A stretch of DNA of 64,000 bases from Acidobacteriota bacterium (lineage in GTDB: Bacteria; Acidobacteriota; Blastocatellia; Chloracidobacteriales; JADJPF01). The position numbers and the translations under genes were made by a program. Positions 26,792 to 34,820 of this stretch are shown in pieces. The first letter of the stretch is position 1, and each line of letters begins with the position of its first letter. The notes beneath the pieces are model-generated. The model was given only the letters and a program-made list of their open reading frames with translations, did not search any database and was not told the DNA's origin. The stretch lies in NCBI GenBank assembly GCA_016213785.1, contig JACQZQ010000020.1, positions 59,992 to 123,991 of the forward strand, written 5' to 3'.

Positions 26792-27880
26792 GTGAGCAAC
26801 GAACGTAGAAAATACTATAGAACAGCTTTAGTATTACCAATAGAAGTTTATAGCTATGCCTGTGAGCATAGCCGGTTTTATGAACGAACTGAAACCCTAA
26901 ATCTTAGCCCTCTAGGTGCATCTTTCCGCTTACAAAATCGTGTTGATGTAGATGATATTCTGCGCTTAATTCTCCCAATGCCTATAGAGCTAAGACTCTT
27001 TGATCAAGAAGCCCCTCAATACCAAATTTATGCTCAAGTACGCCGTGTTAGAAATAGAGTAGATGGATCTATTGGCGTAGGAGTCGCTTTTATTTCTAAA
27101 GATGCTCCTGAGATAGAAATCAGTCAGCCCATATTTCAATCAAACCCACTACTAGAACCAGAACCAAAATCAGGACTTAATGATGTTTTTCTAACTCGCC
27201 CTCTTGGCCCACAAGGAGTAGAAAAACATTCCCTTAATTCACCTAATCCGTTAACACTAAACCAAAAAACAAATCCTTCTAATTCCTCTAATTTTTCTAA
27301 TTTTTCTTCACGCTCACTTAGTAATCCGCCAATTCAGCCACCATGGCCTAACCCCTCTATACAAAATTCTTCTAATTTTCTAAATAATAAACCGTCTAAT
27401 CCTACAAATAGCCCTACAAATAGCCCTACAAATAGCCCTACAAATAACCTATCTAGTAACCTATCTAGCCCTGTAATTAATCAGACTCCTAAAGGTAGTT
27501 TACCACTTAACCAACCTCCTTTAGCTAAACAGGGTGCATCTCTTAACCTAAAACATCCTACAATGGCTCAAGACAATATTACTAGCGAACGTGGCGAACC
27601 AAGAGCTAAATTAAGACTTAGCTTAAGTATTCGAGGATTAGATAAAAGCGGACAGTATTTTGTAGAAGTTATTCAAACAGAAGATGTTAGTAAACATGGC
27701 ATATGTTTTATGCTCTGTAAACACGAGCTAGACTTAAATTCAATAGTTGAAATAGTTGGATTTCAAGGAAAATTCCATGCTCAAGGCGAAATAAAACATA
27801 TTAACTTTAATACTGTTGATAAAACCTACAGAATCGGCCTTAGGCTTTTAGGAGAGCCAACTAACTGGATTGTTAAGTAA
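26792..27880 (+). CDS. Tandem PilZ protein with low-complexity linker
   Basis: A 362-residue protein with two PilZ domains. The first (about 1-115) has RKYYR and NLSPLG; the second (about 265-360) has RAKLR and DVSKHG. Both RxxxR and (D/N)xSxxG motifs are intact, so two c-di-GMP sites are expected. The ~150-residue linker is Asn/Pro/Ser-rich and includes four units of PTNS. The start is a GTG at 26792; AAGGCA upstream is a weak ribosome site. It is divergent from the polymerase gene, with 135 bp between. Confidence 0.85.
   Translation: MSNERRKYYRTALVLPIEVYSYACEHSRFYERTETLNLSPLGASFRLQNRVDVDDILRLILPMPIELRLFDQEAPQYQIYAQVRRVRNRVDGSIGVGVAFISKDAPEIEISQPIFQSNPLLEPEPKSGLNDVFLTRPLGPQGVEKHSLNSPNPLTLNQKTNPSNSSNFSNFSSRSLSNPPIQPPWPNPSIQNSSNFLNNKPSNPTNSPTNSPTNSPTNNLSSNLSSPVINQTPKGSLPLNQPPLAKQGASLNLKHPTMAQDNITSERGEPRAKLRLSLSIRGLDKSGQYFVEVIQTEDVSKHGICFMLCKHELDLNSIVEIVGFQGKFHAQGEIKHINFNTVDKTYRIGLRLLGEPTNWIVK
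27401..27448 (+). repeat. 12-bp tandem repeat inside the PilZ linker
   Basis: CCTACAAATAGC occurs four times in tandem; the last copy differs by one base. It encodes PTNS units in the disordered linker, so copy-number change would lengthen the linker in frame. Confidence 0.9.
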
Positions 27881-27952
27881 CTTTATATTTCTGTATGTCC
27901 CATTATGTTATTATAGCTAAAAAAAATACTTAGTTATCTAGGAGTAAGTTCT

Positions 27953-28678
27953 ATGATGGAAAATAACCCTCAGTTTAAGATAAGTGAGCCAAAAACTATT
28001 ATCACTATACTCATGCTAGGCTGTACCGTAATTGGAAATCTTTTTGAGATTGTTTTAGGAATTGTTTACATCCTATCAATAAAAAGAATAGAAAAAGGAG
28101 ATATTTTATCTGAGTCAGAGATTTTTTTCTCAGAAGGCTTATTTGGTCTATCACAACTTGGAAATGTACTAGTTACAATTTTATGTGCTATACCTTTTTG
28201 TTTATGGATCTATCAAGCTTATAAAAACCTCTTTTCACTAGAAGCTAAAGGTTTACAGTATTCCCCTAATTGGGCTGTAGGAGGTTTTTTTATCCCTATT
28301 GCTAATTTATTTTACCCAGGAAAAATTGTTAAGGAATTATTTAATGCTAGCGATCCTGACATACCTAACCCTAATCCTAGAAATTGGGTTGATGTAAAAG
28401 ATCCTAAATTGGTTTCATTGTGGTGGACTAGCTTTTTACTTGCTACCTGCTTAAATCAATTAAGTAATATATTTTTTAGGCAAAATACCCTCTCTAACCT
28501 TAAACACTCAACTATGCTTTTTATTGCCGCAGATGTCTCTTTAATAGTTGCCGCCTTTTTTGCAACATTTATGATTCTTGAAATCAATAAAAAACAAAAA
28601 CAAAAATATAATCTTATTAATTCAGTAAAATCCCAATACCATTTTGGGAATACTAGTGAAACTCCTAGGGAGATCTAA
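27953..28678 (+). CDS. DUF4328 membrane protein
   Basis: A 241-residue protein with about five to six hydrophobic segments. The stretch WIYQAYKNLFSLEAKG, YSPNWAVGGFFIPIANLFYP and LVSLWWTSFLLATC is the signature of DUF4328, a family of unknown role. A late charged tail suggests a cytosolic C-terminus. AGGAG lies ~10 nt before a pair of ATGs. It ends 2 bp before the next gene, so the two are translationally linked. Confidence 0.75.
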   Translation: MMENNPQFKISEPKTIITILMLGCTVIGNLFEIVLGIVYILSIKRIEKGDILSESEIFFSEGLFGLSQLGNVLVTILCAIPFCLWIYQAYKNLFSLEAKGLQYSPNWAVGGFFIPIANLFYPGKIVKELFNASDPDIPNPNPRNWVDVKDPKLVSLWWTSFLLATCLNQLSNIFFRQNTLSNLKHSTMLFIAADVSLIVAAFFATFMILEINKKQKQKYNLINSVKSQYHFGNTSETPREI

Positions 28679-28680
28679 TA

Positions 28681-29034
28681 ATGCAAGTGAAATATCAATG
28701 TGGATGTACTCTAAGTACAAATGAAATGAAAGCTTTAGAGATACGTTGTCTAACTCATAATCAAGCAATTACTGATTGGGGGAGCGATTATCAAAGCCAA
28801 TATAGAGTTGTAGTCCATTGGCAAGATGGAAAAGCTAATTTTGCTCTTCATAAAGTTTTTTATGATGAAAAAGGCTTTGCTCATGCTGAACAAGAACCAT
28901 CTACAGCTATTTACTCTACTACAGTAGAATTAGCTAAAGAAGCAAGAAATATGGGTATGTCTATGGAAGAAGTAAGTAATATTTTTTATGATCGTTATTT
29001 AGAAGGTCAAGAGCTTTTTACTTTAGAGAATTAG
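28681..29034 (+). CDS. Conserved-looking hypothetical protein
   Basis: A 117-residue soluble protein I do not recognise. The N-terminal CGC and a Cys at residue 23 are the only Cys, and a central VVVHWQDGKANFALHKVFY segment reads as beta strands. It starts 2 bp after the DUF4328 gene and ends 6 bp from the convergent phosphatase-family gene. AGGGAG precedes the ATG. Confidence 0.5.
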   Translation: MQVKYQCGCTLSTNEMKALEIRCLTHNQAITDWGSDYQSQYRVVVHWQDGKANFALHKVFYDEKGFAHAEQEPSTAIYSTTVELAKEARNMGMSMEEVSNIFYDRYLEGQELFTLEN

Positions 29035-29040
29035 GGAATT

Positions 29041-30654
29041 CTAACTAATATAACCTAAAGCTCTCATTCTTTCTTTAATTTCGTTTTCTTCGTTTTCGTC
29101 AAATGCACTTGCAAGGGTTGAATCTCTATAAGAACTCCCTTGCCTACGTATAGGACGCGAAGCGGCTATTTCAGGCAAAAAAGCTTCTTGTAATGCTCTG
29201 CCATCCATATCTTCTGTTAATGCTTCATCCATTGCATAAAGTGCTGTAGGCGTAATATCACGCAAGTGAGCATTCTCTATTTTTACTCCTTGACGAATAC
29301 CTTCACCATAAGCAATAAAAATTCCATAAGGAGCATGTGCACCAGATGTAGTACTACCACTAGCAAAAATACCGTCTTGACTACGGCCTTCTAGCGGAAC
29401 ATAGCGAGAATCACGAGTTACTAAAACTAAATCTGGTAATAAATTAGAGTACTCTCCTTGAAAAGCTTCTTCTCTTGTTAAAACTTGCTCAAAAACTAGT
29501 TCATTATCAAAGGAAGAGCGCAGTTTTTTAAGCTTTTCTTTGACCTCATTAAGCAAAACTTCATAGTCTTTTTCTTTAACAATACCGTTTGCTTCTCGGC
29601 CTTCAAGATTTAGCCAAACCCCTCTATCTTGCCCAAAGAAAACCTTAGTTTTTGACCAATCAATTTCTTCAAAAATGGCTTTACCACGCAAAGCTTTTTT
29701 ATCTAATGCATTATCCCAACCCGCTGGAGGTGCAACCGCAATACGATTTTCTATTTTTGACTTTAGTGCAGCAAATTTTTGCTTTGCTTTCCAAGAAAAA
29801 CTCTCCTGATAAGCTAAATAACCTTGTTCTTTTAGCCATTCATTTAGGCGAATTTCATATCTAGAAGCACAAAAACCATGATCAGAACAGACTAAAATAG
29901 GTGTTTTTTCAGGAATATGTTTTAGCAATCGCCCTAGAGCCTTATCTGCTTTCTCATACATTTCAAAAATAAAGTTTTTATGCTTAGTTTCTGGGTTATG
30001 TTTATGGTGTGTAGTATCCATATCTGCCCAAAAATCGTGTTGAGTGCGATCTAAAATAGAGAACACTACCATAAGAAAATCTAAATCATACTTAGGGAGT
30101 AGAAAATCTAGCGCTCTTTGACGTGCATCAAGACAAAGACGAAACTCTTCTGCCTTCTCCTCTTTGTTATTATTTCGTTTTGGCTCAATTATATAGTCAT
30201 CAACAGCTTGTAAAAGCTCTGATTTTAGTTCAGGAGGATGAGTAAATTGTGATTCTAGACTTGGAGTAAGCATTCCTGTTACTAAAAAACCATTTACAGG
30301 GACAGTTGGATAAGTTGTTGGTACATTTACTACACCAACAGATCTACCCCGGTCTGATAAAATCTCCCAAATAGTCTTAGTTTGAATATCTAGCCCGCTC
30401 ATTGCCCGAAATTCATATGCTCCAGGCACTTTTATAAAAGGGGAGTAGACTCCGTGCATTCCTTCAGATGTACCTGTAGTGCAACTTGACCAACCAGGAA
30501 AGCTATTAGGATGGAGTGTAGAACGTAGAGCACCACTTACACCACCTTCAATCAAACGTTGTAGATTAGGTAATCGACCTTGGGCAATCATTGGGTCAAT
30601 GATATCAAAGGTCGCACCATCTAAACCTATAATTACTGCACGTTTTTTAACCAT
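29041..30654 (-). CDS. Alkaline phosphatase-superfamily phosphohydrolase 1
   Basis: A 537-residue protein of the nucleotide pyrophosphatase/phosphodiesterase branch. The N-terminal IIGLDGATFDIID supplies the first metal-binding Asp, GWSSCTTGTSEGMHG the nucleophile region (Ser/Thr), and VCSDHGFCASRYE plus SGAHAPYGIF later metal ligands. There is no signal peptide. Substrates in this superfamily are phosphate or sulfate esters; here unknown. The C-terminus ends MRALGYIS, a tail shared with neighbours. It is the distal gene of a four-gene minus-strand cluster with an APS kinase. Confidence 0.8.
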   Translation of the reverse strand: MVKKRAVIIGLDGATFDIIDPMIAQGRLPNLQRLIEGGVSGALRSTLHPNSFPGWSSCTTGTSEGMHGVYSPFIKVPGAYEFRAMSGLDIQTKTIWEILSDRGRSVGVVNVPTTYPTVPVNGFLVTGMLTPSLESQFTHPPELKSELLQAVDDYIIEPKRNNNKEEKAEEFRLCLDARQRALDFLLPKYDLDFLMVVFSILDRTQHDFWADMDTTHHKHNPETKHKNFIFEMYEKADKALGRLLKHIPEKTPILVCSDHGFCASRYEIRLNEWLKEQGYLAYQESFSWKAKQKFAALKSKIENRIAVAPPAGWDNALDKKALRGKAIFEEIDWSKTKVFFGQDRGVWLNLEGREANGIVKEKDYEVLLNEVKEKLKKLRSSFDNELVFEQVLTREEAFQGEYSNLLPDLVLVTRDSRYVPLEGRSQDGIFASGSTTSGAHAPYGIFIAYGEGIRQGVKIENAHLRDITPTALYAMDEALTEDMDGRALQEAFLPEIAASRPIRRQGSSYRDSTLASAFDENEENEIKERMRALGYIS

Positions 30655-30680
30655 AAATTTATATTTTTATCTAAAAAGAG

Positions 30681-30778
30681 ATGCTGACACATAGGTCATA
30701 TGCTGACACATAGGTCATATGCTGACACATAGGTCATATGCTGACACATAGGTCATATGCTGACACATAGGTCAGCAT
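30681..30778. repeat. 19-bp tandem repeat ending in a hairpin
   Basis: ATGCTGACACATAGGTCAT is repeated in tandem from 30681, with four full copies and a fifth modified one. In the fifth the end changes so that ATGCTGAC (30757-30764) pairs perfectly with GTCAGCAT (30771-30778) around ACATAG. The array fills the gap between two phosphatase-family genes and abuts the stop codon of the upstream one. There is no T-run, so it does not look like a classic terminator. Confidence 0.9.
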
Positions 30779-32410
30779 CTACTGCATATACCCTAAACTA
30801 CGTAATTTATCCTCTATGCCTTCGTTGGCAAATACTTCATCTTGAACATTTTGATGAGTTTGTTTATAAGAAGTACCTGCTCGTTTTATTTCTCTTGATA
30901 CTAGAAACTCTGAAGTAAAAATTTCTTGTAAAACACGTCCATCCATTTCAGGAGTAAGTGCTTCATCCATTTGAAATAACACTGTAGGGGCTACATCTTT
31001 TAGATTTGCACCAGAAATTTGCTCACCACGTCGAATATTTTTGCCCCACGCAATAAAAATACCATCAGGTGTATGCTCGCCTGTGTTGTGATTAGAGGGT
31101 GTTAGGTATTTATCACTGCTTAGATCGCCTTTATAAGCCCCATAATTAATTGATAACACTAGGTCTGGAGCAAAATGACGATAAGGGCCATCAAAGGCTT
31201 CTTCTTGAGTAAGAATGTATCGGAAAACAGCCTCACCGTTTGGATATTTATGTTTAATTAAAGCATTTTTGATTTCTTGCTTAATTTTTTCAGCCATTTG
31301 GCCTGGCTCAACTGCTCCAAATGGCTCACGCCCTTTAAGATTTAATCGAATTCCACCATCTAAAGTGTAGTAAGCCGTAGTCTTAGACCAATCTAATTTA
31401 TCAAAATAGTTTTGTGTTTCAGATTCTTGAGATTTTAATTTTGTTACACCATAGCCAATCTCTTTTTGGAAAGGCTTACGAATGGCTTGGTAGACACTTG
31501 CTACTTCATCTAAAACACCTATTTTTTTAAGCGCTGATTTAAGTTTGGCTTTTTCCCCTCGCTCAACTAAATAACCTTTATCCAAAAGCCAACGAGGGAT
31601 ATCAAAAGCTGAATAAAATGGGCCAAAACCATGATCAGAAACAATAAAAATAGTTGTATCTGGGTCAATATCATTTATTAATATGCCTACTGCCCTATCT
31701 AGTTTTTGGTAAATTTCAAAAATTGTATTAGAAAGGCTTGGGGGTTGTTCTTTGTGTTTAGGGTGTTCTTTATCCATTGCTGCCCAAAGTCTATGTTGAG
31801 CGCGGTCTGACTCAGTAAAAACTGTCCAATAGAGATCAGAAGGATATTTTTTTAATAGATAGCGAGAAGCTGCTAAACGCTTATCAATGGAAACTAAGAG
31901 TTCTGAGGCGATTTGCTCTTTGCTTTTATTATGTAGATTTACATCAACTATGTAACTAGGAACTGCTGTCTCAATTTCTGTAGCTAGGTTTTCTGGATAG
32001 GTAAAGGGGTGTTCTCCTCCAGGCCAAAGCATCCCACAAACTAAATATCCATTAACATTTAGTGCAGGGAATGAACAAGGGTCATTTATAACGCCTACTG
32101 TACGGCCTCGCTCAGAAAGTAGCTCCCAAACAGGCTTAGCTTTAATGTCTAAAGTAGTCATTGCCTTAAGTGTAAAGTTATCTTCCCTACGTACTAAAGG
32201 CATAAAAATACCATGACGGCCTTCGCTTGTTCCTGTAGCGGCAGATGTCCAGCCAGGGAAGCTATTAGGGGTAATAGATGAACGCAAAAACCCTGTACAG
32301 CCTTCTTCAATCAAACGTTCTAGGTTGGGAAGTTTTCCTTGATCAATTAATAAATCAATAATTTCAAATGTTGCCCCATCAAGGCCAATTACTGCTGCTT
32401 TTGAGGTCAT
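30779..32410 (-). CDS. Alkaline phosphatase-superfamily phosphohydrolase 2
   Basis: A 543-residue paralogue of the downstream gene. It has VIGLDGATFEIID, GWTSAATGTSEGRHG, FIVSDHGFGPF and NTGEHTPDGIF in the same order, covering the metal ligands and nucleophile expected for this superfamily. No signal peptide is evident, which is unusual for secreted phosphatases and favours a cytosolic phosphodiesterase-like role. The C-terminus ends LRSLGYMQ. It is 32 bp after phosphohydrolase 3, and a 19-bp repeat array separates it from phosphohydrolase 1. Confidence 0.8.
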   Translation of the reverse strand: MTSKAAVIGLDGATFEIIDLLIDQGKLPNLERLIEEGCTGFLRSSITPNSFPGWTSAATGTSEGRHGIFMPLVRREDNFTLKAMTTLDIKAKPVWELLSERGRTVGVINDPCSFPALNVNGYLVCGMLWPGGEHPFTYPENLATEIETAVPSYIVDVNLHNKSKEQIASELLVSIDKRLAASRYLLKKYPSDLYWTVFTESDRAQHRLWAAMDKEHPKHKEQPPSLSNTIFEIYQKLDRAVGILINDIDPDTTIFIVSDHGFGPFYSAFDIPRWLLDKGYLVERGEKAKLKSALKKIGVLDEVASVYQAIRKPFQKEIGYGVTKLKSQESETQNYFDKLDWSKTTAYYTLDGGIRLNLKGREPFGAVEPGQMAEKIKQEIKNALIKHKYPNGEAVFRYILTQEEAFDGPYRHFAPDLVLSINYGAYKGDLSSDKYLTPSNHNTGEHTPDGIFIAWGKNIRRGEQISGANLKDVAPTVLFQMDEALTPEMDGRVLQEIFTSEFLVSREIKRAGTSYKQTHQNVQDEVFANEGIEDKLRSLGYMQ

Positions 32411-32442
32411 GTTTTTAGCTTAAACCTAAGTAAAATAATTGG

Positions 32443-33807
32443 TTAAATTAATGCTGTGCCGCTAACATCGCTAGGAATTGCGACACCTAATTCCTTCATA
32501 ATTGTAGGCGCTATATCACAAATATGAGGCTTTTTATCTAATATATCTTTGCGGTTAATTAGAAAATGAGCATCATCTTGGGTATGCATTCCAGTAAAAA
32601 TTTCTCTATCCATTAAAACCTGTTTATTAGTTGAACCTTTCATATCAAAACCATAATTAGAAAGCACTATTAAATCAGGAGATTGTTCCATTAATGGCCC
32701 ACGAAAGACATCTTCTTTCATAAAAACCTTTTTAATCACAGGTTTTCCTTGATAAGTAATTGCTCTAAGTCCGTCTGCTATCTCTGCTCGTAGTTTTTCA
32801 TATTCTGCTCCAGGCTCAACTGTTCCTTGGGGGTATTTTCCTTTTAGATTGATATAGATACGAGTAGGATCAAGGGCAAAAGCTCTACTTCCTGGTGCAA
32901 TTTCTTCTACAGATTTAGGCTGATCAGAAGTAAATTTTAAGTAGCCATTGTCTTTTAGCCAAAAGTTTAAGTAAACTTGCTGTTCAATACTGGTAAAACC
33001 ATGGTCAGAACACATCATAAATGTAGTATTACTATCCAATCTATCATAAACTTCACCAATTAAACCATCAACTCTACGATAAAAATCTACAAAGCCATTA
33101 TGATAGGGGTGATTTTTGTCTACTAGAGCATCCCACATAAAGTGATGTAGACGATCTGTTTCTGTAATTGTACCGATAAAAAGTGACCATTTTTCTTGAT
33201 CAAAGAGGTGCAGGATAGTTTTACGGCGTTTTTCAAAGACATCATAAATATCTTCTAAAAAAACGTCTTTAGATTCGCGGGCTTTTTGAGCATCAGGATC
33301 AAGACGGTATTTTAGTTCTGTTAAAGTTGGTAAAAGTTCAGGAGGATAAGTAGCTTTCTTTAAGTCAGTCGCTACAAACCCAGAGATTAGAGAGCCATTT
33401 AAGGGTTTAGCAGGATAGGTTTCAGGAACATTGATTACTACAGAGCGTTTTCCATAATTGCCTAAAATATCCCAAAGAGCAGGAACTTTAACGCTTTTAG
33501 AATTAGGGAAATAGATTTTATAGCTATTAGGCTGCAAGTCTAGGAAACCAAAAATTCCATGTTGAGCAGGGTTCATTCCTGTATAAAAACAAGTCCAAGA
33601 AGTAGAAGAAACTTCAGGAATAGAAACATCCATTTGTTTTAGGCTGCTACTAGCTACAATTTTAGCTAAATTAGGCATTGTTCCATCAGCACAAAACTGT
33701 TTTAAGAGTGTGTAGGGAGTGCCATCTAACCCAAGTAAAACGACTTTCTTTTCCTTGGACTCTACTTGAGATTTTCCTAATGATCTTAACCTATCTAAAA
33801 TACCCAT
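32443..33807 (-). CDS. Alkaline phosphatase-superfamily phosphohydrolase 3
   Basis: A 454-residue member of the same superfamily, about 90 residues shorter and more divergent. VLLGLDGTPYTLL, SSTSWTCFYTGMNPAQHG, MMCSDHGFTSIE and FTGMHTQDDAHF mark the metal ligands and nucleophile region. The C-terminus (SGTALI) lacks the LGY tail of its two neighbours. It lies upstream of phosphohydrolases 1 and 2 and downstream of the APS kinase gene, with a repeat array in between. Confidence 0.8.
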   Translation of the reverse strand: MGILDRLRSLGKSQVESKEKKVVLLGLDGTPYTLLKQFCADGTMPNLAKIVASSSLKQMDVSIPEVSSTSWTCFYTGMNPAQHGIFGFLDLQPNSYKIYFPNSKSVKVPALWDILGNYGKRSVVINVPETYPAKPLNGSLISGFVATDLKKATYPPELLPTLTELKYRLDPDAQKARESKDVFLEDIYDVFEKRRKTILHLFDQEKWSLFIGTITETDRLHHFMWDALVDKNHPYHNGFVDFYRRVDGLIGEVYDRLDSNTTFMMCSDHGFTSIEQQVYLNFWLKDNGYLKFTSDQPKSVEEIAPGSRAFALDPTRIYINLKGKYPQGTVEPGAEYEKLRAEIADGLRAITYQGKPVIKKVFMKEDVFRGPLMEQSPDLIVLSNYGFDMKGSTNKQVLMDREIFTGMHTQDDAHFLINRKDILDKKPHICDIAPTIMKELGVAIPSDVSGTALI

Positions 33808-33837
33808 CTTATTATTGCTCCATTAGGGATAAATTGT

Positions 33838-33958
33838 TGGGGTAGACCTTTATTGAGGTAGACCTTTGTTGGGGTAGACCTTTGTTGGGGTAGACCTTTG
33901 TTGGGGTAGATTGTTGGGGTAGATTGTTGGGGTAGACCTATGTGTCTACCCCAACAAT
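33838..33958. repeat. Tandem GGGGTAGAC repeats ending in a 15-bp hairpin
   Basis: Units of 16 bp (TTGTTGGGGTAGACCT type), then 13 bp (ATTGTTGGGGTAG), are tandemly repeated. The last unit is completed into a perfect hairpin: ATTGTTGGGGTAGAC (33923-33937), loop CTATGT, GTCTACCCCAACAAT (33944-33958), then a T-run. The hairpin is just downstream of the APS kinase stop on the minus strand. The repeats are copies of only one hairpin arm. Confidence 0.9.
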
Positions 33959-33964
33959 TTTTCC

Positions 33965-34567
33965 TTAAAAATACCCTAATTCTTCTAGGCGGCGTTTAAC
34001 TTCTTCTTCTTCTTCTTCTGAGTAAACTTCTTCTGTTTTAGGTAAATAGCCTAGTTCTTCTAACTTTTTAAGAATTTTCTTAGCGCTTACTTCTGGGGTT
34101 TCTTTTGAGCTATCAACTACAACTTCTGGATTAAGTGGTTCTTCATAAGGATCAGAAACACCAGTAAATGAAGGAATTTCTCCAGCCATTGCTTTAGCAT
34201 AAAGTCCTTTAACATCACGTTGGGCACAGACTTCTAGAGGGCAATGGACATAGACTTCTACAAAATCTCCAATAGTTTTTCTTACTTCATCACGAATTTC
34301 ACGATAAGGGGAAATAGCAGCACTAATGGCGGCTACACCGTTACGGGAGAGCAAATGACAAACAAAACCAATTCGGCGGATGTTGGTATCACGGTCTTCT
34401 TTGGAAAAGCCTAAGCCTTTGCTTAAGTTAGTTCTTACTACATCGCCATCTAAAATCTCAACCCTTAGATTATGCTTACGCATTTCTGCTTCAACGATAT
34501 GTGCAAGAGTGGTTTTACCTGCGCCTGATAGGCCAGTAAACCACAATGTAAAACCTTTTTGTGACAT
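33965..34567 (-). CDS. cysC: Adenylylsulfate (APS) kinase with extended C-terminal tail
   Basis: A 200-residue protein. GLSGAGKT (residues 12-19) is the P-loop, LDGDVVR binds the substrate side, and AAISPYR contains the Ser of the classic kinase active-site segment. It phosphorylates APS to PAPS, the sulfate donor for sulfotransferases. The last ~25 residues are an acidic extension that repeats the LEELGY motif (LEELGYL, then LEELGYF at the very end). No ATP sulfurylase gene is in view. It is the first gene of the minus-strand cluster with three phosphohydrolases, and divergent from aceE. Confidence 0.9.
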   Translation of the reverse strand: MSQKGFTLWFTGLSGAGKTTLAHIVEAEMRKHNLRVEILDGDVVRTNLSKGLGFSKEDRDTNIRRIGFVCHLLSRNGVAAISAAISPYREIRDEVRKTIGDFVEVYVHCPLEVCAQRDVKGLYAKAMAGEIPSFTGVSDPYEEPLNPEVVVDSSKETPEVSAKKILKKLEELGYLPKTEEVYSEEEEEEVKRRLEELGYF

Positions 34568-34705
34568 ATAACTGCTTTACTCCGAAATAGGATAGATAAC
34601 AAAAGAGGTCAGTGTACAATAAAACCCGCACAGAGCGAAACTGGTTCATCCTAAGATAAAGCTATTAATCTATCTTTGGTGAGTGTAGATGTTATTTTAC
34701 GATGG

Positions 34706-34732
34706 TTGCGTGGTAGAATCGCACCTTATAAT
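34706..34732 (+). promoter_or_regulatory. Promoter candidate for aceE
   Basis: A perfect -10 hexamer TATAAT (34727-34732) lies ~90 bp before aceE. The best -35, TTGCGT (34706-34711), leaves only a 15-bp spacer, so the -35 call is weak. Confidence 0.35.
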
Positions 34733-34820
34733 TATAAATAAGTTAGATAAACAACCCTATAGAGCTATGTTTTTAGTCTCTATAAAATAAGGTCATATTA
34801 CAAATTATGGAGTAAAAAAT

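Noticed and set aside
33838..33958. CRISPR array or coding tandem repeat
   Set aside because: Units are contiguous without spacers, the period changes from 16 to 13 bp, and no frame is used.
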